From assembly GCF_000799735.1 (NCBI RefSeq), contig NZ_JUHH01000001.1, positions 1,612,001 through 1,676,000 on the forward strand: DNA of 64,000 bases, read 5' to 3'. The notes beneath the pieces are model-generated. The model worked only from the letters and a program-made list of their open reading frames with translations. It ran no database searches and had not been told where the DNA came from. Of the stretch, positions 52,137-59,897 are shown in pieces (positions within the stretch are counted from its first letter, which is position 1; every line of letters begins with the position of its first letter). The translations under genes were made by a program, and so were the position numbers. This DNA is from Methylotenera sp. G11. Its GTDB lineage: Bacteria > Pseudomonadota > Gammaproteobacteria > Burkholderiales > Methylophilaceae.

Positions 52137-52727
52137 ATGAACACATCAACTCCACAATCCGCTGTATACACAAAAGTCATCATTGCCGCAGCCATCGCTT
52201 TTTTCATGCTGCTGACCCGCGGCAGCCATGTACTGACCAGCGTATCATTGCCTGACGCAAGCCTGGCTTTACTCCTGATCGGTGGCCTGTACCTCAGGAA
52301 AGCCGCCTGGTTTGCCTTGTTCGTAGTGCTGGCTACGGCAATCGACTTTGGCGCCGCCGCAATTGACAGCATTCAGGCGTTCTGCCTGACCGATGGTTAC
52401 TGGGGCATGTTGCCGGCTTACGCAGCCATGTGGCTGGCTGGCGCATGGTTAGGCCAGCAGGCTGACAGTACAGGCATTGCCAAATACACAGCGGCCTCTG
52501 TTGTTTCAACATTTGCTGCATTCGTGATTTCCACACAGACTTATTATTTATTTTCCGGCCGCTTCCCGGATGCAGGCATCGTTGAATCCCTGAAACATGG
52601 CTGGGAATACCTGCCAAGCTACATGGGCTTCACCGCAATGTACCTGGCGGCATTCTGGGCACTGACCAAGGCGCTGCCTAAACTACACAGCGCAATCAAA
52701 GCCTCATCATCTGCCAACGTCGCATAA
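52137..52727 (+). CDS. membrane protein of the cobalamin locus, putative transport component
   Basis: 196 aa with five or six hydrophobic helices (VIIAAAIAFFMLLTRGSH, LLLIGGLYLRKAAWFALFVVLATAI, MLPAYAAMWLAGAWLG, AASVVSTFAAFVISTQTYYLF, GFTAMYLAAFWALTKAL). Related proteins are found next to B12 receptors and synthesis genes and are often called cobalamin or cobalt transport proteins. It may form the inner-membrane step for the BtuB substrate, but no ATPase or binding protein is in view. Confidence 0.65.
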   Translation: MNTSTPQSAVYTKVIIAAAIAFFMLLTRGSHVLTSVSLPDASLALLLIGGLYLRKAAWFALFVVLATAIDFGAAAIDSIQAFCLTDGYWGMLPAYAAMWLAGAWLGQQADSTGIAKYTAASVVSTFAAFVISTQTYYLFSGRFPDAGIVESLKHGWEYLPSYMGFTAMYLAAFWALTKALPKLHSAIKASSSANVA

Positions 52728-52762
52728 TCTATCGCGATCAGGGTGTTAAATACTAAAACAGC

Positions 52763-52796
52763 CCGCATTAGAGCAAAACTCTAATGCGGTTTTTTT
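52763..52796 (+). terminator. perfect intrinsic terminator ending at the bluB start codon
   Basis: CCGCATTAGAG-CAAAA-CTCTAATGCGG, 11-bp perfect stem, followed by seven T; the ATG of bluB begins at the next-but-zero base (52797), so no Shine-Dalgarno can exist between stem and start. Confidence 0.85.
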
Positions 52797-53462
52797 ATGG
52801 CTAACCATCAATTCACCGAAGCAGAAATCGCTGCCGTATACCGTGTGATTGCAGAGCGCAGGGACATGCGCCACTTTCTGCCCACGCCGGTATCCGCAGA
52901 AACACTGGCAAAGATTCTGCAGGCGGCACACCAGGCACCCAGCGTCGGGCTCATGCAGCCATGGCGCTTTATCAGGATAACCGACCGCACTTTACGCCAC
53001 AGGATTCATGAACTGGTAGACGAAGAACGCAAACATACCGCGCAGGCCATTGGCGAATATGACAACACTGCACGCATGGCCGAGTTTCTGCGCCTGAAGG
53101 TCGAAGGCATACTGGACTGCGGCGAGCTTCTGGTCGCCGCATTATGCAATCACCGTGAAGAACATATTTTTGGCCGCAGAACGCTGCCGGAGATGGACAT
53201 CGCCTCAGTGAGCTGCGCCATTCAGAACATGTGGCTGGCAGCGCGCGCAGAAGGCCTGGGCATGGGATGGGTGTCGATTTTCGACCCAAAAAAACTGGGC
53301 GCTTTGCTAAACACACCGGCAGATGCGAAACCGATTGCCATTTTATGCATCGGGCACGTGAGTACTTTTTACAACGAACCCATGCTGGTTGAAACCGGAT
53401 GGAGAAAAGCCAGGCCGTTAACCGATATGGTCATGGAAAACCAATGGAGCACCCATGAATGA
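52797..53462 (+). CDS. bluB: 5,6-dimethylbenzimidazole synthase BluB
   Basis: 221 aa of the nitroreductase-like BluB family. It makes the lower ligand of B12 from reduced FMN. Seen: AVYRVIAERRDMRHFLPTPVSAETLAKIL, QAAHQAPSVGLMQPWRFI, RRTLPEMDIASVSCAIQNMWLAARAEGLGMGWVSIFDP. All of these need the N-terminus from 52797, which abuts a terminator T-run, so the gene lacks a normal ribosome site. It overlaps cobU by 8 bp. Confidence 0.92.
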   Translation: MANHQFTEAEIAAVYRVIAERRDMRHFLPTPVSAETLAKILQAAHQAPSVGLMQPWRFIRITDRTLRHRIHELVDEERKHTAQAIGEYDNTARMAEFLRLKVEGILDCGELLVAALCNHREEHIFGRRTLPEMDIASVSCAIQNMWLAARAEGLGMGWVSIFDPKKLGALLNTPADAKPIAILCIGHVSTFYNEPMLVETGWRKARPLTDMVMENQWSTHE

Positions 53463-53985
53463 CATACACTTGATCCTGGGCGGTGCCCGTTCCGGGAAAA
53501 GCGCATTGGCCGAGAAGCTGGCCGTGGAAAGCGGCTTGCCCGTCACTTATATCGCCACCGCACAAGTGTATGACCATGAATTCGGACAGCGCGTAGAACA
53601 CCATAAAAACAGGCGGCCAGCGCATTGGCAGACCGTAGAGCAGCCCTTTGACCTGGGAAAGGCGCTGAAACAGCATGCCGGCATCGGCAAATGCGTGATT
53701 ATAGATTGCCTGACTTTATGGCTGGCACAGTGCATCTGTCCTGACTGCGAACGCCCGGAGAATATAAGCTGGCCAGATGAGCGCCATGCCCTGCTGCGGG
53801 AGTTGGGCGACCTGCCCGGCATGATCCTGCTTGTCAGCAATGAGGTCGGCATGGGCATAGTGCCATTAGGTGAAATCAACCGCCAGTTTCAAGATGAACA
53901 GGGCAGGCTTAACCAGGCTGTTGCGCAGATTGCCGGCAAAGTGAGCTTTGTTGCTGCCGGGCTGCCGCTCAAGTTAAAAGGATAA
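53455..53985 (+). CDS. cobU: adenosylcobinamide kinase / guanylyltransferase
   Basis: 176 aa. P-loop GGARSGKS at residues 9-16, VTYIATAQVYDHEFGQRVEHHKNRRPAHWQTVEQPFDL with the guanylylated His area, and LLVSNEVGMGIVPLGEINRQFQDEQGRLNQAVA at the C-terminus. It activates cobinamide as GDP-cobinamide for CobS. It overlaps bluB and is followed after 2 bp by the S4 protein gene. Confidence 0.94.
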   Translation: MNDIHLILGGARSGKSALAEKLAVESGLPVTYIATAQVYDHEFGQRVEHHKNRRPAHWQTVEQPFDLGKALKQHAGIGKCVIIDCLTLWLAQCICPDCERPENISWPDERHALLRELGDLPGMILLVSNEVGMGIVPLGEINRQFQDEQGRLNQAVAQIAGKVSFVAAGLPLKLKG

Positions 53986-53987
53986 AC

Positions 53988-54206
53988 ATGGAAACAATCT
54001 CATTTGAATTAAACGGTGAATATATCGAACTCTGCAACCTGCTCAAACTGGCGGGGATTGCCAACAGCGGCGGCCAGGGCAAACTGATGGTCTCAGACGG
54101 TATCGTTCAGGTAGATGGCCATATTGAATTACGCAGAACGGCAAAAATACGTGCCGGGCAGATTGTGGAATGCCTGGGGCAGAAGATCAGCGTAGTTGCG
54201 GTTTAG
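53988..54206 (+). CDS. S4-type RNA-binding domain protein
   Basis: 72 aa, a single S4 domain: EYIELCNLLKLAGIANSGGQGKLMVSDGIVQVDGHIELRRTAKIRAGQIVE. It resembles E. coli YbcJ, a small RNA-binding protein. It is co-directional with cobU, 2 bp apart, but has no known B12 function, so it may be a passenger. Confidence 0.88.
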   Translation: METISFELNGEYIELCNLLKLAGIANSGGQGKLMVSDGIVQVDGHIELRRTAKIRAGQIVECLGQKISVVAV

Positions 54207-54211
54207 CGTCA

Positions 54212-54778
54212 TCAGCGGTTTACAAAGTGAATTCTGGGCACTTCATCGTCAAACGATATGCGCGTTACGCTGGCGTGATCAATCACCATCCTGAACAAGC
54301 CTTTCAGCGGCATATTCAGCACGTCGGCCAGCATGGCACGAATGACGCCGCCATGCGTAATAACAGCAATTTCCTGACCTCGCGCGTGATGGCTCACATC
54401 TTCTATAAAACTCTTTGAGCGCATATGGAGTTGCGAAAAACTCTCGCCATTTGGCGGCGACAGGTTTGCATAATCCTTCGCCCAGGTATCAAATACATCC
54501 CGCGGTATGCTATCCCAGGCCTGCATTTCCCAATCACCAAAGTGCAGCTCTTTCAGGCGATGATCTAATTGCACCTCGCCTAAATCAAGCACTTCGGCCA
54601 ATTTAACACAACGCTGCAGCGGGCTTGCATACACGGCATCAAAACGAATGCGGGCAAGCTTCTCTTTCAGCAGGCCACATTCTGCATGAAAGCTCTCCGA
54701 AACATCGACATCGCTTTGTCCATAGCAGATACCTGATGGGATATTCAATGACGTATGGCGTATCAAGTGCAATTTCAT
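54212..54778 (-). CDS. cobC: histidine phosphatase family protein, probable alpha-ribazole phosphatase
   Basis: 188 aa. The RH motif is at the N-terminus (MKLHLIRHTSLN, with IPSGICYGQSDVDVSES) and ITHGGVIRAMLA carries the second His. It removes phosphate from alpha-ribazole-5'-P or adenosylcobalamin-5'-P. The start at 54778 overlaps the cobS stop (ATGA), so it is the third gene of cobT-cobS-cobC. The longer frame would lie inside cobS. Confidence 0.85.
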   Translation of the reverse strand: MKLHLIRHTSLNIPSGICYGQSDVDVSESFHAECGLLKEKLARIRFDAVYASPLQRCVKLAEVLDLGEVQLDHRLKELHFGDWEMQAWDSIPRDVFDTWAKDYANLSPPNGESFSQLHMRSKSFIEDVSHHARGQEIAVITHGGVIRAMLADVLNMPLKGLFRMVIDHASVTRISFDDEVPRIHFVNR

Positions 54779-55599
54779 AACGAATTCAAAAGATTGATAA
54801 AACCAAAATACGCGAGCACGCCCAAGTAAAATGCCAGCTCCGTGATCTGCTGCGCTGCACCCAGGCAATCGCCGGTATAGCCACCCAGCCAATGCCTGAT
54901 CTTGCGACGCCACCAATAGCCCGCAAAACCAACGCTGACCAGCCAGCTCAGGGTAAGCAGCACATAGTCACGCACGTTAACGCTATTGGATGCAACGCTC
55001 CAGTACACCAGCACCAAAGGCAATAAGCCAAATAGCGTCGCCACGGTTAAATCGCCAGCCCGAACCTTGCTTGCCAGCGGCTTGGCTTTTCCGGCCGCTT
55101 TCACATAACTGAGCGTTGCCATCATATAAACAGCACACAAACGGCTAAGTGCATGTGCCGCAATCAGCACATAAGCCAGGCTCTGAGCCGGCAAAGCGCT
55201 CAACAGCTGGAACTTGGCAAACAGCACCAGGAACAAGGCCAGTGCACCATAGGTGCCAAGCCGTGAATCCTGCATAATAGTGAGTATTCGCTCCCTGTCC
55301 CAGCCTCCACCCAAGCCGTCTGCACTATCGGCAAGCCCATCCTCATGGAAAGCTCCGGTCATATAGATAGTAGTCGCCATGCTTAGCAATACCGCAACAT
55401 TGGCAGGGAATATCCAGCCGGCAACTACCAGCATCGCCGCACCTGCCGCCCCCACGAGAATGCCTACCAATGGAAAATACTTAGCTGAATGATTAAGCTC
55501 CTGTTCCTGGAAATCTTCAAAAACAGGAACTGGGATGCGAGTGAAAAAACCCACCGCAAGCAGCAGGTAACGCCATTCCCTACATAAGCAGCTTAGCAT
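54775..55599 (-). CDS. cobS: adenosylcobinamide-GDP ribazoletransferase (cobalamin synthase)
   Basis: 274 aa polytopic membrane enzyme. AVGFFTRIPVPVFEDF at the N-terminus, TGAFHEDGLADSADGLGGGWDRERILTIMQDSRLGTYGALAL with the conserved Asp-rich motif, and a C-terminal WWRRKIRHWLGGYTGDCLGAAQQITE. It joins alpha-ribazole to GDP-cobinamide. It is 22 bp after cobT. Confidence 0.94.
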   Translation of the reverse strand: MLSCLCREWRYLLLAVGFFTRIPVPVFEDFQEQELNHSAKYFPLVGILVGAAGAAMLVVAGWIFPANVAVLLSMATTIYMTGAFHEDGLADSADGLGGGWDRERILTIMQDSRLGTYGALALFLVLFAKFQLLSALPAQSLAYVLIAAHALSRLCAVYMMATLSYVKAAGKAKPLASKVRAGDLTVATLFGLLPLVLVYWSVASNSVNVRDYVLLTLSWLVSVGFAGYWWRRKIRHWLGGYTGDCLGAAQQITELAFYLGVLAYFGFINLLNSL

Positions 55600-55621
55600 C
55601 GGTTACACCCGCCCCTGACGA

Positions 55622-56665
55622 TCACTCACTTGATTTCTCGCTCACGCCAGCACTTTCAAACGAAGCCATTTCATTCAGAAAATGCACTGCGGCCTGCACC
55701 ATTGGATAAGCCAGTGCCGCACCGGTGCCCTCGCCCAGGCGCAAGCCGGCATCCAGCAAAGGCCTGGCATCAAGGCGCGCCAGCAAGTGGCGATGTCCAG
55801 CCTCACCTGAGCAATGTGAAAATACACAATACTGCAGAATATTGGGCTGTAGATGATATGCCGCCAGCAATGCCGAGCTTGCAATAAAACCATCAATCAG
55901 TAACAACGCATTATGCTGAGCTGCCCCCAGCATGGCTCCCGCCATCATCGCAATTTCAAAGCCGCCGAAGGTTGCAAGCGCCTGCATTACATCTCCATCC
56001 GCTAATTGATGCTGCGCCAGCGCTTGCTTGAGTATTGCCGTTTTTTTCACCAGGCCGGCATCATCGACCCCGGTTCCCCGCCCTACGCACTGCTCAATCG
56101 GCATATCCAGCAACACGCTCATCAGGCAGCTTGCCGAAGAAGTGTTGCCTATGCCCATCTCTCCAAAACCAAGCACATTACAACCCGATTTGATCTCGTC
56201 CTGTGCCAGCTGCGCCCCCATGGCCATCGCTTGCTCACAATGCTCCCGGGTCATTGCCGGCTCCAGCAGAAAGTTGCGGGTACCCAAGCCGATTTTGGCA
56301 TGGATTAAATCAGGGTGTGCGTCAAACACATGATTGACGCCCGCATCCACAACACGCAGTTGCATATTGTTCAAGCGCGCGAAAACATTAATTGCCGCGC
56401 CGCCCTGCAGGAAATTCAGCACCATCTGGGCGGTAACTGCCTGCGGGTAAGGGCTGACACCAGATTCCACCACACCATGATCCCCCGCAAACACCAGTAA
56501 AGTGGGCTTATTCAAGTGCGGCTGCAAGGTATTCTGTATCAGGCCAATCTGCAAGGCCATTGGCTCCAGCATGCCCAACGCCCCCAATGGCTTGGTTTTG
56601 TGATTGATTTTATGCAGGAGTTTTGCCTTAAGTGCCTGATTTGGCTGAGCGATGTTAAATTTCAT
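55622..56665 (-). CDS. cobT: nicotinate-nucleotide-dimethylbenzimidazole phosphoribosyltransferase
   Basis: 347 aa. Makes alpha-ribazole phosphate from the BluB product. KPLGALGMLEPMALQIG, VFAGDHGVVESGVSPYPQAVT, GFGEMGIGNTSSASCLM and the catalytic Glu in LRLGEGTGAALAYP are intact. It is first in the minus-strand cobTSC unit, convergent with bluB-cobU. Confidence 0.95.
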   Translation of the reverse strand: MKFNIAQPNQALKAKLLHKINHKTKPLGALGMLEPMALQIGLIQNTLQPHLNKPTLLVFAGDHGVVESGVSPYPQAVTAQMVLNFLQGGAAINVFARLNNMQLRVVDAGVNHVFDAHPDLIHAKIGLGTRNFLLEPAMTREHCEQAMAMGAQLAQDEIKSGCNVLGFGEMGIGNTSSASCLMSVLLDMPIEQCVGRGTGVDDAGLVKKTAILKQALAQHQLADGDVMQALATFGGFEIAMMAGAMLGAAQHNALLLIDGFIASSALLAAYHLQPNILQYCVFSHCSGEAGHRHLLARLDARPLLDAGLRLGEGTGAALAYPMVQAAVHFLNEMASFESAGVSEKSSE

Positions 56666-56805
56666 AATGACAGATTTTACATGCTTGCCCGCACCAGCCT
56701 AATAAAAATACTAAATATTAGAAATATTTTTGTCCGTTTCTAATTTAGTTTGCTATAATGCGCGTCTTGCAAATATTTACCGAAGTTTGCAGCCAGTTGT
56801 ACAAG

Positions 56806-56917
<112 letters not shown>

Positions 56918-56971
56918 TTGTAAATTTAGCGAGTAGTACAAATAAAAACCAATAATAAAGGCAATCTACTA

Positions 56972-57418
56972 ATGATCTTTTTCTTAAGAATTTTTATTTT
57001 GATTAATTTATTTTATATTAGCAATGCTTTCGCTGAAGATGTAGAGTGCATGTCAAAAATTGGGAAGCGCAGTATTTGTGATATTGCTAAGGAAATTTCA
57101 AGCGAAATGGCAAAGGAGCTACCGATGCAAATTAACAAACAATTTTCAATTGAAAAAACTCTCACCTATAAAAATACAGTAAGTCTTTGGGGTAGATTTA
57201 CTTTTAACGAAAAGGCTCTGAATAAGCACCTTGTAAAGGCTAAAATTTCTCAAAGTGAATTTCAAAATACATGGAAGACACAGGCAAATAAAGGATTATG
57301 TCAGAAGGGTTCTGCCACTCACCAATTCATTACATCTGGTGGAATTATGCAATACACCTATGTATTTAAAGACAATACACCATATATGACTGTAGATATA
57401 GATAACTGTAATACTTAG
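56972..57418 (+). CDS. secreted hypothetical protein (148 aa), island cargo
   Basis: Not recognised. Signal peptide MIFFLRIFILINLFYISNAFA, then a soluble domain with Cys residues at about 27, 37, 112 and 146 (ECMSKIGKRSICDIA, NKGLCQKG, DIDNCNT) that may form disulphides. The DNA is clearly more AT-rich than its surroundings. It is the only gene between the tRNA and the second att-type copy, so it is probably the cargo of one small insertion. Confidence 0.65.
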   Translation: MIFFLRIFILINLFYISNAFAEDVECMSKIGKRSICDIAKEISSEMAKELPMQINKQFSIEKTLTYKNTVSLWGRFTFNEKALNKHLVKAKISQSEFQNTWKTQANKGLCQKGSATHQFITSGGIMQYTYVFKDNTPYMTVDIDNCNT

Positions 57419-57438
57419 ACAGTTTTATAAAAAAACGA

Positions 57439-57530
57439 GTGTCGGCAGTTCGATTCTGCCCCCGGCCACCATCTAAATCAAGCTCACTTTGTGTGGGCTT
57501 TTTTTACGTCTGTTGATTACAAAAAATCGT
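57439..57530 (+). repeat. second copy of the tRNA-Phe 3' end with terminator
   Basis: 40 identical bases to 56849-56888 (from GTGTCGGCAGTTCG to the ATCTAAAT after CCA), then the terminator stem and ACGTCTGTTGATTACAAAAAA. The latter stretch recurs at 60217-60280, so it is part of the original downstream flank. Confidence 0.88.
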
Positions 57531-57552
57531 GGTCTGTCCCCTATTATTGCTA

Positions 57553-57663
57553 TTATTGTCGTTTTGCCAGCGCAGCAAAATCACGCCTTTCAACCATAGC
57601 AACAGCCTCACGCCCAAATTGAGTGAGAGACTCCACATCGGTTTGATTCGAAGAAAGTTTCAT
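57553..57663 (-). pseudogene. truncated cassette gene remnant (36 codons)
   Basis: Short frame MKLSSNQTDVESLTQFGREA then VAMVERRDFAALAKRQ-stop, starting 3 bp after the GTTAGGT end of the adjacent attC. It looks like the N-terminus of a longer protein of unknown function that was cut off by the insertion boundary at about 57,550. It marks a fifth, broken cassette. Confidence 0.5.
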
Positions 57664-57666
57664 GAC

Positions 57667-57732
57667 ACCTAACGTTTGACATAGGGGGCGGTGCACTTCA
57701 GCGCAGCGTCCTGCTTGATGGATAGGTTAGGC
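57667..57732 (-). other. attC site 1 of cassette array
   Basis: Minus strand begins GCCTAAC and ends GTTAGGT, matching RYYYAAC and GTTRRRY, 66 bp with inner imperfect complementarity (CATCAAGCAGGACG..). It follows the stop of the 103-aa gene by 19 bp. Confidence 0.8.
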
Positions 57733-57751
57733 ATGCTAATTTTAATTTGAG

Positions 57752-58063
57752 TCATTTATTTATAGCACCGATGATAATAAGACCAAAAAAACTAAGAATA
57801 TACACTGCGAAAGAAATACCCAAGGCTGATGAAATTTTTGTATTTACTTTCTTCTCCAGCAATATGCAAAAGGCAATCAAAATAAACGACATTGCATAAA
57901 CAACAATAGGAATACCTTGCGTCAATCCAAGGTAGAAAAAATACCATGTTGGTGGATTGTTTCCAGACCCTGCAAACGCGGTTATTACTACAGCAAAACC
58001 TGTACTAAGAATGGTAATGGCTAGGAGTGCAAAAAAGAATATGATTTTGGCAAAAAAATTCAT
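57752..58063 (-). CDS. cassette-encoded small membrane protein (103 aa)
   Basis: Not recognised. Three hydrophobic helices (FFAKIIFFFALLAITILSTG, TWYFFYLGLTQGIPIVVYAMSFILIAFCIL, ISSALGISFAVYILSFFGLIIIG). AT-rich, unlike neighbours. One gene plus a downstream attC is the standard cassette layout. Confidence 0.6.
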   Translation of the reverse strand: MNFFAKIIFFFALLAITILSTGFAVVITAFAGSGNNPPTWYFFYLGLTQGIPIVVYAMSFILIAFCILLEKKVNTKISSALGISFAVYILSFFGLIIIGAINK

Positions 58064-58084
58064 TTAATTGATAGTCCTAAAATT

Positions 58085-58111
58085 GCCTAGCGCTTGAATG
58101 ATGGGTTAGAG
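58085..58111 (-). other. degenerate attC-like site 2
   Basis: Minus strand CTCTAAC then CCATCATTCAAGC then GCTAGGC, 27 bp. It keeps the left arm found in sites 3 and 4 but lacks the central stem and right arm, and its last box has C for T, so it is probably a deleted, non-recombining site. Confidence 0.65.
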
Positions 58112-58519
58112 CAAAACATTCCAATTATCCTCATATTTTGCAAGCACCCCAGCAATGGCTTTGTTACTCATTGTTAAAGTCCTATTCTTGCTTTTGCGCT
58201 CACTGTTTGGGGTGGAAAGAAGGTCGTCAAGCTCGGTGATTGGAAATACAAAAAAACGACTTCTAGGTTTTGTTCTGTCTAAAAGCACTACAACTAGAAA
58301 ATCAAAACCATAAGTGAGTTTACCATTCACGGCATGTCCATTTGGCCAGTCGATAGACTTCACTTGAACTCTCTTTATGTCATCTCCCTTAACAAGGATT
58401 ACATCCCACCCCTTTTGAGTTTCACCATGGGCAAGATATGCCTCTGCATCTCTTTTCAAGAGTTCGCCTAATACCAAATACTCTCCTATTGCCGCAGATA
58501 CTGAACGATTGTTTTTCAT
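58106..58519 (-). CDS. cassette-encoded protein, possible PD-(D/E)XK-like fold (137 aa)
   Basis: GEYLVLGELLKRDAEAYLAHG then GWDVILVKGDDIKRVQVKS follows the helix - Asp - spaced Gln-x-Lys pattern of PD-(D/E)XK nuclease-like domains; C-terminal FDFLVVVLLDRTKPRSRFFVFPI fits the following strands. Starts 3 bp after attC site 3. Activity cannot be claimed; similar compact domains occur in defence or restriction proteins. Confidence 0.55.
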   Translation of the reverse strand: MKNNRSVSAAIGEYLVLGELLKRDAEAYLAHGETQKGWDVILVKGDDIKRVQVKSIDWPNGHAVNGKLTYGFDFLVVVLLDRTKPRSRFFVFPITELDDLLSTPNSERKSKNRTLTMSNKAIAGVLAKYEDNWNVLL

Positions 58520-58522
58520 TTG

Positions 58523-58582
58523 CTCTAACGTTTGAATTAAGGGGCACGCTTTAGCGTGTCCCGCTTGAATGATGGGTTAGGT
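58523..58582 (-). other. attC site 3 of cassette array
   Basis: Minus strand begins ACCTAAC and ends GTTAGAG, 60 bp. Inner arms CATTCAAGCGGGACACGC and GCGTGCCCCTTAATTCAA give a long imperfect hairpin. The end of the 149-aa gene runs through it. Confidence 0.88.
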
Positions 58583-58986
58583 TTTTTTGTGTAGCCCATA
58601 TAAAGAAGCCGCCCACCAAGTAAACAAAGTAATAAAGATGTTGGAACTTTACCGAGATAAATGCACGCAAACAAGATGGCTGCGGCAATACCAGATGCTT
58701 GATAGTTAACTGGCACAGGAGAGAAAGGGAACGTTGGGCATTGATTATTTAGCACAACATAGCTCGCTGCTAAAAACGTTCCAATGCCCATGACTATATA
58801 AAACCTATTGAATGCGACTGCTGAATAACTTGTGCCAACAGGCCACACCAGATAAATAAGCAAACAATAGATAAAAATTACAGTAGTTTGAACAGTGGGT
58901 GGATTAGCTACAGCTTGTGAACTTGCAAGAAGCGCAAGCAGCAAAAGTGTTAAAACAAAAACTATTAAATATTTAACAATTTCCAT
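58537..58986 (-). CDS. cassette-encoded four-helix membrane protein (149 aa)
   Basis: Not recognised. Hydrophobic segments at about 3-27, 35-55, 62-80 and 98-130. The last residues NPSFKRDTLKRAP are encoded by attC site 3 itself, which is commonly seen in cassette proteins. Starts 4 bp after attC site 4. Confidence 0.62.
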   Translation of the reverse strand: MEIVKYLIVFVLTLLLLALLASSQAVANPPTVQTTVIFIYCLLIYLVWPVGTSYSAVAFNRFYIVMGIGTFLAASYVVLNNQCPTFPFSPVPVNYQASGIAAAILFACIYLGKVPTSLLLCLLGGRLLYMGYTKKPNPSFKRDTLKRAP

Positions 58987-58990
58987 TGAA

Positions 58991-59050
58991 CCCTAACGTT
59001 TGAATTAAGGTGCTGGCTTTAGCCAGTCCCGCTTGAATGAGAGGTTAGCT
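58991..59050 (-). other. attC site 4 of cassette array
   Basis: Minus strand begins AGCTAAC and ends GTTAGGG, 60 bp, with the same inner arms as site 3 (CATTCAAGCGGGACTGGC / GCCAGCACCTTAATTCAA). The stop codon of the SLATT gene lies in its first box. Confidence 0.88.
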
Positions 59051-59752
59051 CGCATTAACAACACCACTGAAGTATGGAATTAACAACTTGGTAATACCTA
59101 TCATGTCGGTAATGAATAATATCTCAAACAAAATCATGATAATTGGCACTATGTATGCGGTAAAGCGAGAGCTAAATGCTAGTACAAAACAAAGCATTCG
59201 TGGCAACCCAGAAATGTAATAGTCTCTTGTCATTTCAAGCATTGCCAATCTGTAATCGCTCCGTATATGGTTCTCAGTATCTGTCACTATGTCGGAGTAT
59301 CTTTCTTGATACTTTGAAAGCTGGGAGTCGGAAATTTTTGCATGATTTTCTCTATCTTTATCAATCTCACGTATTAGTTCTTTTAGCTTATCTCCACATT
59401 CAGTAAGGTTTTCTGCTCTTAATTCGTATCGCGCGGTACCTATTACAACTGAATATACCAGTACAGCGACGGCAAGAAAAATTACCATCATATTTAAAAC
59501 ACTAGGCTTGAATGCGAGTGAAATGCCTGAATTTTGCATTAACGGAATAAAAATCAAACCTAATGAAAGAGTGGTGGTGGTGAAAAATGCAAACTTTCCT
59601 TGTCTTTGCAATCTTCCCGCAGCGTTATACCGGCATTTTGCAGTTGTGCGCATACTCATCTGAAGTTTCTCTGAGGCATCCTTAACGGCTCTTTCACGCT
59701 CATTTAATGATAAAAGCCAGCGCCATAAATTCTTAAGCATTTGAATATCCAT
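59045..59752 (-). CDS. SLATT-domain membrane protein, cassette-encoded
   Basis: 235 aa. A helix with CRYNAAGRLQRQGKFAFFTTTT leads into two membrane helices (about 52-72 and 85-107), then RYELRAENLTECGDKLKELIREID and KYQERYSDIVTDTENHIRSDYR. This is the characteristic SLATT order: two TM helices followed by a charged helix and an eNH-x-x-DY motif. Two further hydrophobic segments close the protein. SLATT proteins are proposed pore-forming effectors in phage-defence and nucleotide-signalling systems. The usual partner (SMODS, reverse transcriptase or similar) is not next to it. Confidence 0.72.
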   Translation of the reverse strand: MDIQMLKNLWRWLLSLNERERAVKDASEKLQMSMRTTAKCRYNAAGRLQRQGKFAFFTTTTLSLGLIFIPLMQNSGISLAFKPSVLNMMVIFLAVAVLVYSVVIGTARYELRAENLTECGDKLKELIREIDKDRENHAKISDSQLSKYQERYSDIVTDTENHIRSDYRLAMLEMTRDYYISGLPRMLCFVLAFSSRFTAYIVPIIMILFEILFITDMIGITKLLIPYFSGVVNAS

Positions 59753-59774
59753 TATTTTGAGGACTAACAGTAAT

Positions 59775-59897
59775 TATAGAGACCCATGGGTCTCTATATT
59801 AATAATTGAAATTGTATGATGCACGGCTGGAACCCCTTGTCTTTTCTTGGTTTTATTGTTTCTTGGTCTCTATATTCAAATATTAATATAGAGACGC
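59775..59897. mobile_element. MITE-like element with palindromic ends
   Basis: A 24-bp perfect palindrome at 59775-59798 is centred on GAGACCCATGGGTCTC. The 21 bp at 59788-59808 recur inverted at 59877-59897 with two mismatches, so a 110-bp stretch has near-perfect terminal inverted repeats. The right end also forms GTCTCTATATT / AATATAGAGAC (59866-59895). No clear target duplication or coding capacity. Confidence 0.55.
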
